From: Marinifilum flexuosum
GTDB taxonomy: Bacteria; Bacteroidota; Bacteroidia; Bacteroidales; Marinifilaceae
DNA length: 64,000 nucleotides
Direction of reading: 5' to 3'
NCBI RefSeq assembly: GCF_003610555.1
Contig: NZ_RAPQ01000008.1
Coordinates: 2,162,490 to 2,226,489 of the forward strand
Part shown: in pieces, positions 1 to 8,042 of the stretch
How the letters are laid out: the number at the start of each line of letters is the position of its first letter
Numbering within the stretch: position 1 is the first letter of the stretch
Notes under the pieces: model-generated
What the model was told of the DNA's origin: nothing
Database searches by the model: none
The model's input: only the letters and a program-made list of their open reading frames with translations
Made by a program: the position numbers and the translations under genes

Positions 1-57
1 GTAAACCGATCGGGAAAAAGCTTGGCTGGCGATAGTCCCGTTCGGTATTATTTTTAA
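1..57 (+). CDS. C-terminal end of an upstream gene (partial)
   Basis: The first 57 bases are open in frame 1 and end in TAA, giving VNRSGKSLAGDSPVRYYF. The stop lies 27 bases before the GH92 start, on the same strand, so this is probably the last gene before GH92 in the mannoside operon. A tail ending in an aromatic pair fits a beta-sandwich-ended carbohydrate enzyme, but 18 residues are too few to name a family. The reading as a gene end is inferred from frame, spacing and context. Confidence 0.4.
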   Translation, partial: VNRSGKSLAGDSPVRYYF

Positions 58-84
58 ATCCACGATTACAATAAAACCTAACTA

Positions 85-2325
85 ATGAAGCGCTTTATAG
101 GAATTTCAATTCTACTGTTTTTTTGTTTTAATGGCTTTGGTCAGTATTCCCAATATGTAAATCCTTTTATTGGAACTACGAATTTTGGAACCACAAATCC
201 AGGGGCCATTGTGCCACGAGGAATGGTTTCGGTAACTCCATTTAATGTTTCCGGATCTGATATCAATAAATACGATAAGGATGCACGCTGGTGGTCTACA
301 CCATACTCATGGGATAACTCTTACCTTACCGGATTTTCTCATGTAAATTTGAGTGGAGTGGGCTGTCCGGAACTTGGTGTTATTTTATTGATGCCAACCA
401 CAGGAAAAGTCAATGCTGACCACAAGCAATATGGTTCTGTTATGAAGAACCAAAAGGCAACACCAGGCTATTATGCCACTAATTTGGAAAAGTACAGCAT
501 CAAGGCAGAACTGAGTTCTACAAAACGCACTGGCATAAGTCGATATACCTTTCCAAAAGGAGAATCAAATATTCTATTAAATCTTGGATTAGGATTAACC
601 AACGAAGTAGGAGCTAAGGTGAGAATCGTTAATAACAAGGAAATTGAAGGTTCTCGAATGACAGGTACTTTCTGTTACAATGATGGTTCGGAGCGTCCTG
701 TCTATTTTGTGGCCCGATTCAGTAAACCAGCAAAGAATTTTGGAGTATGGAAAAACATGCCAAAACTACAAGCAGAAGCAGCTTGGAGCAAAACTTCGGG
801 TGAATACAAATACTACGATGGATTTACCCGGGAAATGTTTGGTAACGAAATTGGAGCTTATTTCACATTTGATACAGAAGAAAACGAACAAATTATTGTA
901 GAAGTTGGGGTTTCCTATGTTAGCATCGAGAATGCTCGATTAAACCTTAAAGCAGAGTCGAATGATTTTGATTTTGAGAAGACTAGAGCAGAAGCAGAAA
1001 AAGAGTGGAACGATATTTTAGGTAGAGTTAAGGTTGCAGGTGGAACAAAAGATCAGAAAACCATTTTCTACACGGCTTTGTATCATACTCAAATTCATCC
1101 GAATATCATTAATGATGTAAATGGGCAATATCCAGCAATGGAATCTTTCGAAATTAAGGAAACCAATGATTGCAATCGCTACACAGTGTTTTCTCTTTGG
1201 GATACCTACCGAAACTTTCACCCATTAATGGCTCTGCTTTATCCACAGGAACAATTGGATATGGTTCGTTCCATGGTGGATATGTATAAGGAAAGTGGAT
1301 GGTTGCCTAAATGGGAGCTAAACAGCAAGGAAACACATGTGATGGAAGGTGATCCTTCTATTCCTGTGATTGTTGATTCTTACTTGCGAGGATTGACCGA
1401 CTTTGATGTGGAAGCGGCTTATGCTGCCATGTACAAATCGGCAACAATGGAAGGGAAAAACAACAAATTGCGTCCTGATATCGATCATTACCTGGCAGAA
1501 GGATATGTGCCAATTGAAGAGGAATTCGATAATTCGGTATCGCATGCATTGGAATATTATATTGCCGATTGGAACCTGGCTCAGTTTGCAAAAGCTCTTG
1601 GGAAGAAAGCGGATTATCAGAAATTTCTGAATCAATCCTTAGGCTATAAAAATTACTATTCGAAAGAATTTGGCGTATTGAGACCTAAACTTGCCGATGG
1701 TACTTTCCTAAAGAATTTCGATCCAAAGCAAGGTGAAAACTTTGAACCATGTCCTGGATTCCACGAGGGAACATCATGGCAATATACTTTTTGCGTACCT
1801 CATGACATTAAAGGACTGACCAAAATAATGGATGGCAAAAAGAATTTCGTAAGCAAGCTACAGAAAGTATTCGATGAGGATCTTTACGATATGGCCAACG
1901 AGCCGGATATCCATTACCCATTCCTGTTCAACTATTTTAAAGGGGAAGAGTGGAGAACTCAGAAAGAAGTTCGTCGTTTGGTGGATGAATACTATAAAAA
2001 TGCACCTGATGGAATTCCGGGGAACGACGATTGTGGAACACTTTCAGCCTGGATTGTTTACAGCATGATGGGCATGTATCCTGTTTGCCCTGGAGATACA
2101 GATTACGCACTAACATCGCCGGTCTTCGATAAAATTACCATAGAGCTTAACCAGGAATTTTATCCTGGAAAGAAATTGGAAATTGTTACGAAAAAGAAGA
2201 ATGCAAATGATATTTACATCAAAAGCATTAAACGAAATGGTTCAAATCATTCCAGCTACTTTATCAATCATGACGATTTGGTAAAAGGAGGAACAATTGA
2301 ATTTGAATTAAAATCAAGCAAGTAA
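85..2325 (+). CDS. GH92 family alpha-mannosidase, exported
   Basis: A 746-residue glycoside hydrolase of family 92, the calcium-dependent exo-alpha-mannosidases that trim mannose from N-glycans and mannans. A Sec signal peptide covers about residues 1-20 (hydrophobic stretch ending in GFGQ), so it acts in the periplasm or on the surface. The mature protein starts with the family's YVNPFIGT motif. The family acid/base region EGTSWQYTFCVPHD begins at Glu561, and the GNDDCG...SAW...YPVCPG signature that carries the catalytic-base aspartates begins at about residue 646. The length is normal for the family. It is 18 bp upstream of a symporter, then a GH130 phosphorylase, which fits stepwise release, uptake and phosphorolysis of mannosides. 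The exact linkage (1,2, 1,3 or 1,6) cannot be read from the sequence. Confidence 0.95.
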   Translation: MKRFIGISILLFFCFNGFGQYSQYVNPFIGTTNFGTTNPGAIVPRGMVSVTPFNVSGSDINKYDKDARWWSTPYSWDNSYLTGFSHVNLSGVGCPELGVILLMPTTGKVNADHKQYGSVMKNQKATPGYYATNLEKYSIKAELSSTKRTGISRYTFPKGESNILLNLGLGLTNEVGAKVRIVNNKEIEGSRMTGTFCYNDGSERPVYFVARFSKPAKNFGVWKNMPKLQAEAAWSKTSGEYKYYDGFTREMFGNEIGAYFTFDTEENEQIIVEVGVSYVSIENARLNLKAESNDFDFEKTRAEAEKEWNDILGRVKVAGGTKDQKTIFYTALYHTQIHPNIINDVNGQYPAMESFEIKETNDCNRYTVFSLWDTYRNFHPLMALLYPQEQLDMVRSMVDMYKESGWLPKWELNSKETHVMEGDPSIPVIVDSYLRGLTDFDVEAAYAAMYKSATMEGKNNKLRPDIDHYLAEGYVPIEEEFDNSVSHALEYYIADWNLAQFAKALGKKADYQKFLNQSLGYKNYYSKEFGVLRPKLADGTFLKNFDPKQGENFEPCPGFHEGTSWQYTFCVPHDIKGLTKIMDGKKNFVSKLQKVFDEDLYDMANEPDIHYPFLFNYFKGEEWRTQKEVRRLVDEYYKNAPDGIPGNDDCGTLSAWIVYSMMGMYPVCPGDTDYALTSPVFDKITIELNQEFYPGKKLEIVTKKKNANDIYIKSIKRNGSNHSSYFINHDDLVKGGTIEFELKSSK

Positions 2326-2343
2326 AAAACTAAATAGAATATA

Positions 2344-4227
2344 ATGAATCTATCAGTACTCGACATATCCATCATTATCGGATACATTGTTCTAACCATT
2401 GTAATTGGTTACTTGTTGTCCGCAAAGGCATCAAAAAACTTATCGAACTACTTTCTAGGAGGAAATAAAATTCCCTGGTACATGCTTGGTGTTTCCAACG
2501 CATCGGGAATGTTCGATATTACCGGAACCATGTGGACGGTTACCATACTGTTTGTATATGGTTTAAAATCGGTTTGGATTCCTTGGTTGTGGCCCGTTTG
2601 GAACCAGATTTTTCTGATGATGTTTTTGGCAATTTGGTTGCGCCGATCGAATGTAATGACGGGTGCCGAGTGGTTAAAAACAAGATTTGGAGATGACAAA
2701 GGTTCGCAATTGTCTCACCTGATTGTGGTACTATTTGCCATTGTGAGTGTAATTGGTTTTATCACATATGGATTTGTTGGAGTAGGGAAGTTTGCCCAAA
2801 CATTTTTTCCTTGGAATCTGCAAACCTATGTAATGGGAATTACCATTAGTTCTGAGAACATGTACGCCATTATCATTATGGGTGTAACCACACTTTACGT
2901 GATAAAAGGGGGGATGTACTCGGTGGTATTTACCGAAGTTTTACAGTTTGTAATTATGACCATCGCCTGTATCATGGTTGGTGTGATTGCCATATCCTTG
3001 GTGACTCCTGAACAAATATCTGCAGCAATTCCTGAAGGGTGGAAAGATGTATTCTTTGGTTGGAATCTGGATTTGAATTGGGATCATTTGATACCAGCAG
3101 TAAACAACAAAATTGCAACCGATGGTTATTCATTGTTCTCGGTGTTGATGATGATGATGATATTCAAAGGAATGTTGGTAAGTATTGCAGGTCCTGTACC
3201 TAGTTACGATATGCAGAGAATTCTATCAACAGAAACACCTAAAGATGCGGCCAAAATGAGTGGGATTGTTTCTTTGGTACTTTTTGTTCCAAGATATTTG
3301 ATGATTACAGGATTAGCTGTACTTGCACTGGTTTATCTCGCACCTGAATTTAATAAAATGGGCGACAATATCGATTTTGAAATGGTATTGCCTTATGCAC
3401 TGAATAATTTTATTCCAATGGGAGCGAAAGGCTTGTTGTTGGCAGGTTTAGTTGCAGCCTTCATGTCTACCTTTGCTGCAAACGTAAATGCCGGGCCAGC
3501 ATACATTGTAAACGATATCTATAAGAAATTTATCAATCCGAATGCATCGCAAAAGAAGTACATTCGAATGTCATATTTGGCATCATTCGCCGTGGTGGCA
3601 GTTGGTATTTTCTTCGGATTCTTTGCTGAAAGTATCGATACTGTAATGAAATGGTTGGTGGGTGCATTGTTCGGAGGTTATACCGCATCAAACCTGTTAA
3701 AATGGATATGGTGGCGATTTAACGGATATGGATATTTTACAGGAATGTTAGCCGGTTTGCTGGCATCATTAATTGCACCATTGGCTTTTCCTGAAGTTTC
3801 TCCTATTTATGCATTTCCATTTATTTTCTTGTTTGCATTTGCAGCATCTATCATTGGTAGTTTAGTAACCAAGCCAGAACCTGATGAGGTACTGATTAAA
3901 TTTTATGACAGTGTTCGCCCTTGGGGATTTTGGAAGCCTGTTTATTTAAAATTGAAAGAACAAAAGCCAGAGGCGAAACCAAATAAGGATTTCTGGAGAG
4001 ATATGATGAACTGTACAATAGGTACAGGATGGCAAATGATGTTGGTGTTGATACCAATTTACCTGGTAATTGGTGAGTTTATGTCATTAACCTGGGTAAT
4101 TCTATTATTTGTTGCATCGAGTGTTGTGCTTTATTTTACCTGGTACAAGAAACTGAGAGATTATCCTGAGGATTACAAATGCGAAGTGAAAAAAGAGGAA
4201 GAAATTAATGAAACTGAATTAGTATAA
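2344..4227 (+). CDS. Sodium:solute symporter (SSS/SGLT family)
   Basis: A 627-residue polytopic inner-membrane protein with about 13-14 hydrophobic segments. It has the SSS hallmarks: an N-terminal helix followed by [18 protein letters not shown], and a conserved [21 protein letters not shown] segment around residues 365-385. It probably imports a sugar, most likely a mannose-containing mono- or disaccharide, with sodium; the substrate is inferred only from its place between a mannosidase and a mannosyl phosphorylase. The C-terminal 30 residues are charged and cytoplasmic. It starts 18 bp after GH92 and ends 7 bp before GH130, so the three are surely one transcript. Confidence 0.92.
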   Translation: MNLSVLDISIIIGYIVLTIVIGYLLSAKASKNLSNYFLGGNKIPWYMLGVSNASGMFDITGTMWTVTILFVYGLKSVWIPWLWPVWNQIFLMMFLAIWLRRSNVMTGAEWLKTRFGDDKGSQLSHLIVVLFAIVSVIGFITYGFVGVGKFAQTFFPWNLQTYVMGITISSENMYAIIIMGVTTLYVIKGGMYSVVFTEVLQFVIMTIACIMVGVIAISLVTPEQISAAIPEGWKDVFFGWNLDLNWDHLIPAVNNKIATDGYSLFSVLMMMMIFKGMLVSIAGPVPSYDMQRILSTETPKDAAKMSGIVSLVLFVPRYLMITGLAVLALVYLAPEFNKMGDNIDFEMVLPYALNNFIPMGAKGLLLAGLVAAFMSTFAANVNAGPAYIVNDIYKKFINPNASQKKYIRMSYLASFAVVAVGIFFGFFAESIDTVMKWLVGALFGGYTASNLLKWIWWRFNGYGYFTGMLAGLLASLIAPLAFPEVSPIYAFPFIFLFAFAASIIGSLVTKPEPDEVLIKFYDSVRPWGFWKPVYLKLKEQKPEAKPNKDFWRDMMNCTIGTGWQMMLVLIPIYLVIGEFMSLTWVILLFVASSVVLYFTWYKKLRDYPEDYKCEVKKEEEINETELV

Positions 4228-4234
4228 AATCAAA

Positions 4235-5203
4235 ATGACAAATAAAGCTAATATGCCGTGGGAGGAACGTCATGAAGGATGTTCGGATGTGATGTGGAGA
4301 TATTCTCAAAACCCTGTTATTGGAAGGTACGATATACCTAGTTCTAACAGTATTTTTAATAGTGCTGTTGTACCTTTTGAGGATGGTTTTGCAGGTGTAT
4401 TCCGTTGCGATAACAAGGCGGTGCAAATGAATATTTTTGCTGGTTTCAGTAAAGATGGAATCAATTGGGAAATCAATCACGAGCCTATCGAAATGGTAGC
4501 GGGAAATACCGAAATGATTGAATCGGATTACAAATACGATCCGCGTGTTTGTTGGATTGAAGACCGATACTGGATTACCTGGTGCAACGGATATCACGGA
4601 CCAACAATTGGTATTGCATATACCTTCGATTTTAAGACTTTCCACCAGTGCGAGAATGCATTTCTTCCATTCAACAGAAATGGAGTGTTGTTTCCCGAAA
4701 AAATTGATGGCAAATATGCCATGTTGAGTCGTCCGAGTGACAATGGGCATACACCTTTCGGAGATATTTACATTTCGTATAGCCCTGATATGAAATATTG
4801 GGGAGAGCACCGTTGTGTAATGAAAGTGGCTGATTTTACTGATAGTGCATGGCAGTGTACCAAAATTGGCGCTGGTTCGGTACCCATCCGCACCGAAGAA
4901 GGTTGGTTAATGTTCTATCACGGAGTAATCAATACCTGTAATGGTTTCCGTTACTCAATGGGAGCAGCTTTGTTGGATTTGGAAAATCCTGACAAGGTAT
5001 TGTACCGTTCAAAGCCATATTTGTTGGCGCCAGCAGCGCCTTACGAATTGGCTGGCGATGTGCCAAATGTGGTGTTCCCATGTGCTGCTTTAACAGAAGA
5101 TAATAAAGTTGCAGTTTATTATGGAGCTGCCGATACGGTTGTTGGAATGGCCTTTGGATATGTTGATGAGATTATCGATTTCTTGAAGAAGAATTCGTTG
5201 TAG
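4235..5203 (+). CDS. GH130 beta-1,4-mannosyl-N-acetylglucosamine phosphorylase-like
   Basis: A 322-residue cytoplasmic glycoside phosphorylase of family GH130. There is no signal peptide. The motifs [34 protein letters not shown] (Asp102, at the position of the catalytic acid of the family), [14 protein letters not shown] and [15 protein letters not shown] are those of the GH130 subgroup that cleaves Man-beta-1,4-GlcNAc (or Man-beta-1,4-Glc) with phosphate to give mannose 1-phosphate. The subgroup assignment comes from remembered family sequences, not a search. Being the last enzyme of an operon with GH92 and a symporter, it would consume the beta-linked core disaccharide of N-glycans after alpha-mannose trimming. 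A hairpin terminator follows. Confidence 0.9.
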   Translation: MTNKANMPWEERHEGCSDVMWRYSQNPVIGRYDIPSSNSIFNSAVVPFEDGFAGVFRCDNKAVQMNIFAGFSKDGINWEINHEPIEMVAGNTEMIESDYKYDPRVCWIEDRYWITWCNGYHGPTIGIAYTFDFKTFHQCENAFLPFNRNGVLFPEKIDGKYAMLSRPSDNGHTPFGDIYISYSPDMKYWGEHRCVMKVADFTDSAWQCTKIGAGSVPIRTEEGWLMFYHGVINTCNGFRYSMGAALLDLENPDKVLYRSKPYLLAPAAPYELAGDVPNVVFPCAALTEDNKVAVYYGAADTVVGMAFGYVDEIIDFLKKNSL

Positions 5204-5222
5204 ATAGGTTAGGATTAATTAC

Positions 5223-5258
5223 AAAAAAGGATGAGACCCCATTGGTTTCATCCTTTTT
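5223..5258 (+). terminator. Rho-independent terminator of the mannoside operon
   Basis: A stem made from AAAAAAGGATGA and TCATCCTTTTTT flanks a 13-nt loop, 20 bases after the GH130 stop. The A/T tails on both sides make it bidirectional, so it also serves the convergent gene ending at 5278. Confidence 0.85.
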
Positions 5259-5277
5259 TAGTATCAGGCTAATACTT

Positions 5278-5823
5278 TTAGCTAAAAATAAAGAAATAAA
5301 ATGCAGTTAATGTAATAGGCATGCTAAGCAGCATCAGTATCATGAAATTTTTCACTGCTGAAGGTTGGTCTTCCTCGTTGTATTGAGGATTCTTTTCTTT
5401 CATTCTTGCTTTAATAAAAGTAGTGATGGCATCGTCAGCCATTGTTCTTTTTTGAGATTGTGAAGGCATAAAGCAAATCTTCTTTGTATCTCCCGACTTT
5501 TGGTCAAAATACTTAATGGTCATGAACCAGGGACCAGCCAAATCGAACTTGGCAACACTTTCCACATCAGAATAGGGAATTAGCTTTCGTTCTCTGCCTT
5601 TAACCAATATTCCTTTTTCTAAGGTGGTAATTTTCTTTAATCTGAATGGCACTTGTATAAAGAAAATAGAGAGCCAAACCGACATAATTGCAAAGGCAAT
5701 TTTTACACCATCTGGTGCTGTATCAACAAATCCGGAAGCCAGGAAGGATGTCCCAAAGCCTAAAATGAATAGAAAGGGAAAATAGTATTTAAAGAATACG
5801 GTTTGTTTTGAGCTTGCGTACAT
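5278..5823 (-). CDS. Membrane protein with PH-like domain, unknown function
   Basis: A 181-residue protein with two hydrophobic hairpin helices near the N terminus (about residues 13-33 and 38-60) and one at the very C terminus (about 160-181). Between them is a soluble stretch (KKITTLEKGILVKGRERKLI...) with the alternating pattern of a bacterial PH-like domain (YdbT/DUF304 style) facing the cytoplasm. Fold assignment is tentative and no function is known. It stands alone between the terminator of the mannoside operon and another unknown membrane gene on the same strand. Confidence 0.7.
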   Translation of the reverse strand: MYASSKQTVFFKYYFPFLFILGFGTSFLASGFVDTAPDGVKIAFAIMSVWLSIFFIQVPFRLKKITTLEKGILVKGRERKLIPYSDVESVAKFDLAGPWFMTIKYFDQKSGDTKKICFMPSQSQKRTMADDAITTFIKARMKEKNPQYNEEDQPSAVKNFMILMLLSMPITLTAFYFFIFS

Positions 5824-5911
5824 AGGCTTAGGCTTTTAATGAACTTGAATTAATATTAGTAATTCATTTAATTTTAATAAACTAATATTTTAGTTAGCTT
5901 AAGAATTATAG

Positions 5912-6901
5912 TTATTGTATAGTAGTTTGTTTATTGGCTTTAATGTTTAATTCTTTTAAATTAAATAAAAAAGAATCAATTTCTTTAATAATAACGTCAA
6001 TATTTGGTATAAAACTACGGTTTCTAAATTCAATGCGTGAGATTCTACTTCTCCATGTAATAAAAGGTTTATTAGACCATGAATTTTGTGATTTTTCAGA
6101 TAATTTCAAAACTCTTTCCCAAGGTATTTCTTCGTGATGTACGGCAACTTCGACAGAATTTAGATAAGTGTTATAGTAAATTTCAACTTTATAACCATTT
6201 CTTACACCCTTACACCTACTGCCAACTTTTTTAAAATTGATTTTGTGTAAAGCAGTAAGGTTATTTCTAGTAAATAGTCTATTGGTTTTTGATTTATCAG
6301 TAAAACTTTCAATAAAGTTTGAAAATTTGATAATAAAAAAGACGAATAGAGAAGCACAGGCTAATAACTCAATATTACTTAAGCTAATGTTACTTTCATT
6401 GTACCTAAAAATAATAGTAATAATTAGTCCAATAATAATACTAATCAGGATATCATATTTAAATAAAATTTTAAAGTTAAATGATCTTGTTCTTGTTTGG
6501 TTGCGACATTCCCATACGGTAGGCATTGGAATCATATCTTTTAATAATCCCATGCCTGAACTAATAGAGAATCGCCATTGTCTGGTATGAGGAACCTGAA
6601 ATATGGTATTAAATATATACACTATATCGTCTTCAATTTTTTTTAATTCAATCTTATCATTATAGTTTATAAATTTGGAATAGTTGATTTTTGGAAATTT
6701 CTCTTTAAAACCGAGATTAATAATTTGCTGGGACTTATTAACCGATAAAGGTTTACTGGGAATTAATAGTAAATAAAAAGACCCTTCTCCTTTAAGTATA
6801 TTGATAAAGTTTCCTTTACTATTTATTTCAAGGTTATTACTAATCGGTTTATTCTTAAGTTCTAATATTTTAGTTTTTAATTGGGTTCTATTTCTGTTCA
6901 T
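5912..6901 (-). CDS. Unknown AT-rich gene, two-helix membrane protein
   Basis: A 329-residue protein not recognised as any family. It has two adjacent hydrophobic helices near the middle (around residues 150-170 and 178-200) flanked by basic, asparagine-rich soluble parts. The C-terminal part has the pattern of a beta-rich domain ending in a hydrophobic helix (IDVIIKEIDSFLFNLKEL). Codon use is strikingly A/T-rich (Asn, Ile, Lys dominate) compared with neighbours such as asnB, which suggests recent acquisition or weak selection. The long open frame in AT-rich DNA and an ATG start support a real gene. Confidence 0.65.
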   Translation of the reverse strand: MNRNRTQLKTKILELKNKPISNNLEINSKGNFINILKGEGSFYLLLIPSKPLSVNKSQQIINLGFKEKFPKINYSKFINYNDKIELKKIEDDIVYIFNTIFQVPHTRQWRFSISSGMGLLKDMIPMPTVWECRNQTRTRSFNFKILFKYDILISIIIGLIITIIFRYNESNISLSNIELLACASLFVFFIIKFSNFIESFTDKSKTNRLFTRNNLTALHKINFKKVGSRCKGVRNGYKVEIYYNTYLNSVEVAVHHEEIPWERVLKLSEKSQNSWSNKPFITWRSRISRIEFRNRSFIPNIDVIIKEIDSFLFNLKELNIKANKQTTIQ

Positions 6902-7010
6902 ATAATAATCTTAATGGACGACAGGTTTATTGCAAACTAAGATATAAAGTTATAATTGGATTATGAATCGGATGTATTAGTGAATAAATTAAACTTGTAA
7001 GTAATATTAA

Positions 7011-7165
7011 AAAAAGTACTAGGTACCACTTTCAAAAGTGGTACCTAGTATATTTAAAAGTTCTACCTACTACTTTGCCAAGTTGTAGTAACAACTTTAG
7101 AAAGTTCTAGTAAGAACTTTGCAAAGTAGTAGTAAGCATATTTAAAAGTGGAAGTAAGAACTTTA
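7011..7165. repeat. Seven-copy ~22-bp tandem repeat after the HU-like gene
   Basis: From 7011 on, units of 22 bases (one of 23) follow head to tail, each starting AAAGT and most ending AACTTT or ATATTT; the cleanest is AAAGTTCTAGTAAGAACTTT. Each unit is itself an imperfect dyad (AAAGT...ACTTT). The first two units together form a 15-bp perfect stem (ACTAGGTACCACTTT / AAAGTGGTACCTAGT, 7018-7049). The last unit overlaps the stop codon of the HU-like gene. A second 22-bp array follows the other HU-type gene of this window (36401-36489). Confidence 0.85.
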
Positions 7166-7576
7166 TTCACCTGTCGTTTCAACAGGTTGCTCTATATGTA
7201 TTTTTTCGAAATCAGCATTTTTTAATACATTCTTGAACAACTTACCAGGACGGAAGTTCACCTTAGTACTTTCAATCAATGTGGCATTGAATTCTTCTTC
7301 CTTCTCGGCTCCTTTACTCTTGGCAGTAACCCCGAAAGTTCCAAATTCACCCAAGTCCACCTTGTAGCCATCGGCTAAAGTTTCTGGTACAATTTGAAGA
7401 AAACCTTCAATTACCGATAACACATCCATTTGGTTTAAACTAGAGCGTTCGGCAATTTGCTTTGCAATAAAACGGTTGTTACGCTTGCCTACATTATTTA
7501 CCGAGGCATAATACTTAGGTGCTGCAGCACGATTAGAAGGATTTAATTTAGCAATAACTTTATAAAAGATAGTCGT
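7163..7576 (-). CDS. HU-HIG type DNA-binding protein with a non-AUG start
   Basis: The conserved HU fold is evident: SLNQMDVLSVIEGFLQIV, LADGYKVDLGEFGTFGV and TLIESTKVNFRPG. The first in-frame ATG (at 7429) would remove the whole N-terminal third. Reading upstream from that ATG the frame stays open for about 50 more codons and encodes the family N terminus (IFYKVIAKLNPSNRAAAPKY, then VNNVGKRNNRFIAKQIAERS). No ATG, GTG or TTG occurs between the in-frame TAA and the Met at 7429. The natural start position, one codon before TIFYK, holds ACG (7574-7576). The 137-residue product is normal length for these Bacteroidota nucleoid proteins. Either ACG (or a nearby ATT/ATC) initiates, or the start codon was lost and expression is reduced. 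Confidence 0.85.
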   Translation of the reverse strand, partial: TTIFYKVIAKLNPSNRAAAPKYYASVNNVGKRNNRFIAKQIAERSSLNQMDVLSVIEGFLQIVPETLADGYKVDLGEFGTFGVTAKSKGAEKEEEFNATLIESTKVNFRPGKLFKNVLKNADFEKIHIEQPVETTGE

Positions 7577-7977
7577 GTCTTTAAAAATTTAAGTTAGTAA
7601 TAAAAAATATATTAACAATCAGGAAGTTATCAAATATATTTTACTTATCCAACAAAAACAATGAAACATATAAAAATAAAGGGTGTTAATCTTATTGAAA
7701 GAATCCCAAAAACCTTGTAGATAAAGGAGAATAGGAGGGTAATATTTTTATGAATTAATTGTATTTAAATTAAAAAATTGAATTCTAGACTTGTATTGTG
7801 TATGTGCTATAATATATTAAATACAGTTATGTATTGTGTATGATCATTGAAACATGTCGGAATTGAAATGAGTTTCAATCCTTATTTAGAATGTAATTTA
7901 GGGGTGGTGTGTGGCTTAGCTTATTAGACTTTTTGGTATTGTATGAATTTGGAATGCTAACTTCTCAATACTTTCAG
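7577..7977. other. Intergenic, AT-rich, no gene seen
   Basis: About 400 bases between the HU-like gene and the asnB terminator. It should hold the promoter of the HU-like gene on the minus strand. A 13-nt direct repeat (TGTATTGTGTATG) occurs at 7792-7804 and 7830-7842. Only very short open frames are present, the longest 19 codons at 7660. No RNA or protein feature is supported. Confidence 0.4.
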
Positions 7978-8005
7978 AAAAAAAGCTCCCCAAAATGGAG
8001 AGCCC
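7978..8005 (-). terminator. asnB: Terminator of asnB
   Basis: On the minus strand GGGCTCTCC-ATTTT-GGGGAGC is followed by seven T, 38 bases beyond the asnB stop. The T run continues directly into the motif TTTTCTGAAAGT, which recurs after two other terminators in this window. Confidence 0.8.
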
Positions 8006-8042
8006 TGCTGAATGTATAAACGAAAATTAATTCCTTTATATT

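Noticed and set aside
7660-7719. 19-codon frame (MKHIKIKGVNLIERIPKTL) between the HU-like gene and asnB
   Set aside because: Too short, no hydrophobic or other distinctive profile, no conserved context.
7860-7900. GTTTCAATCC, resembling part of a CRISPR repeat
   Set aside because: It occurs once, with no second copy at a spacer-like distance.
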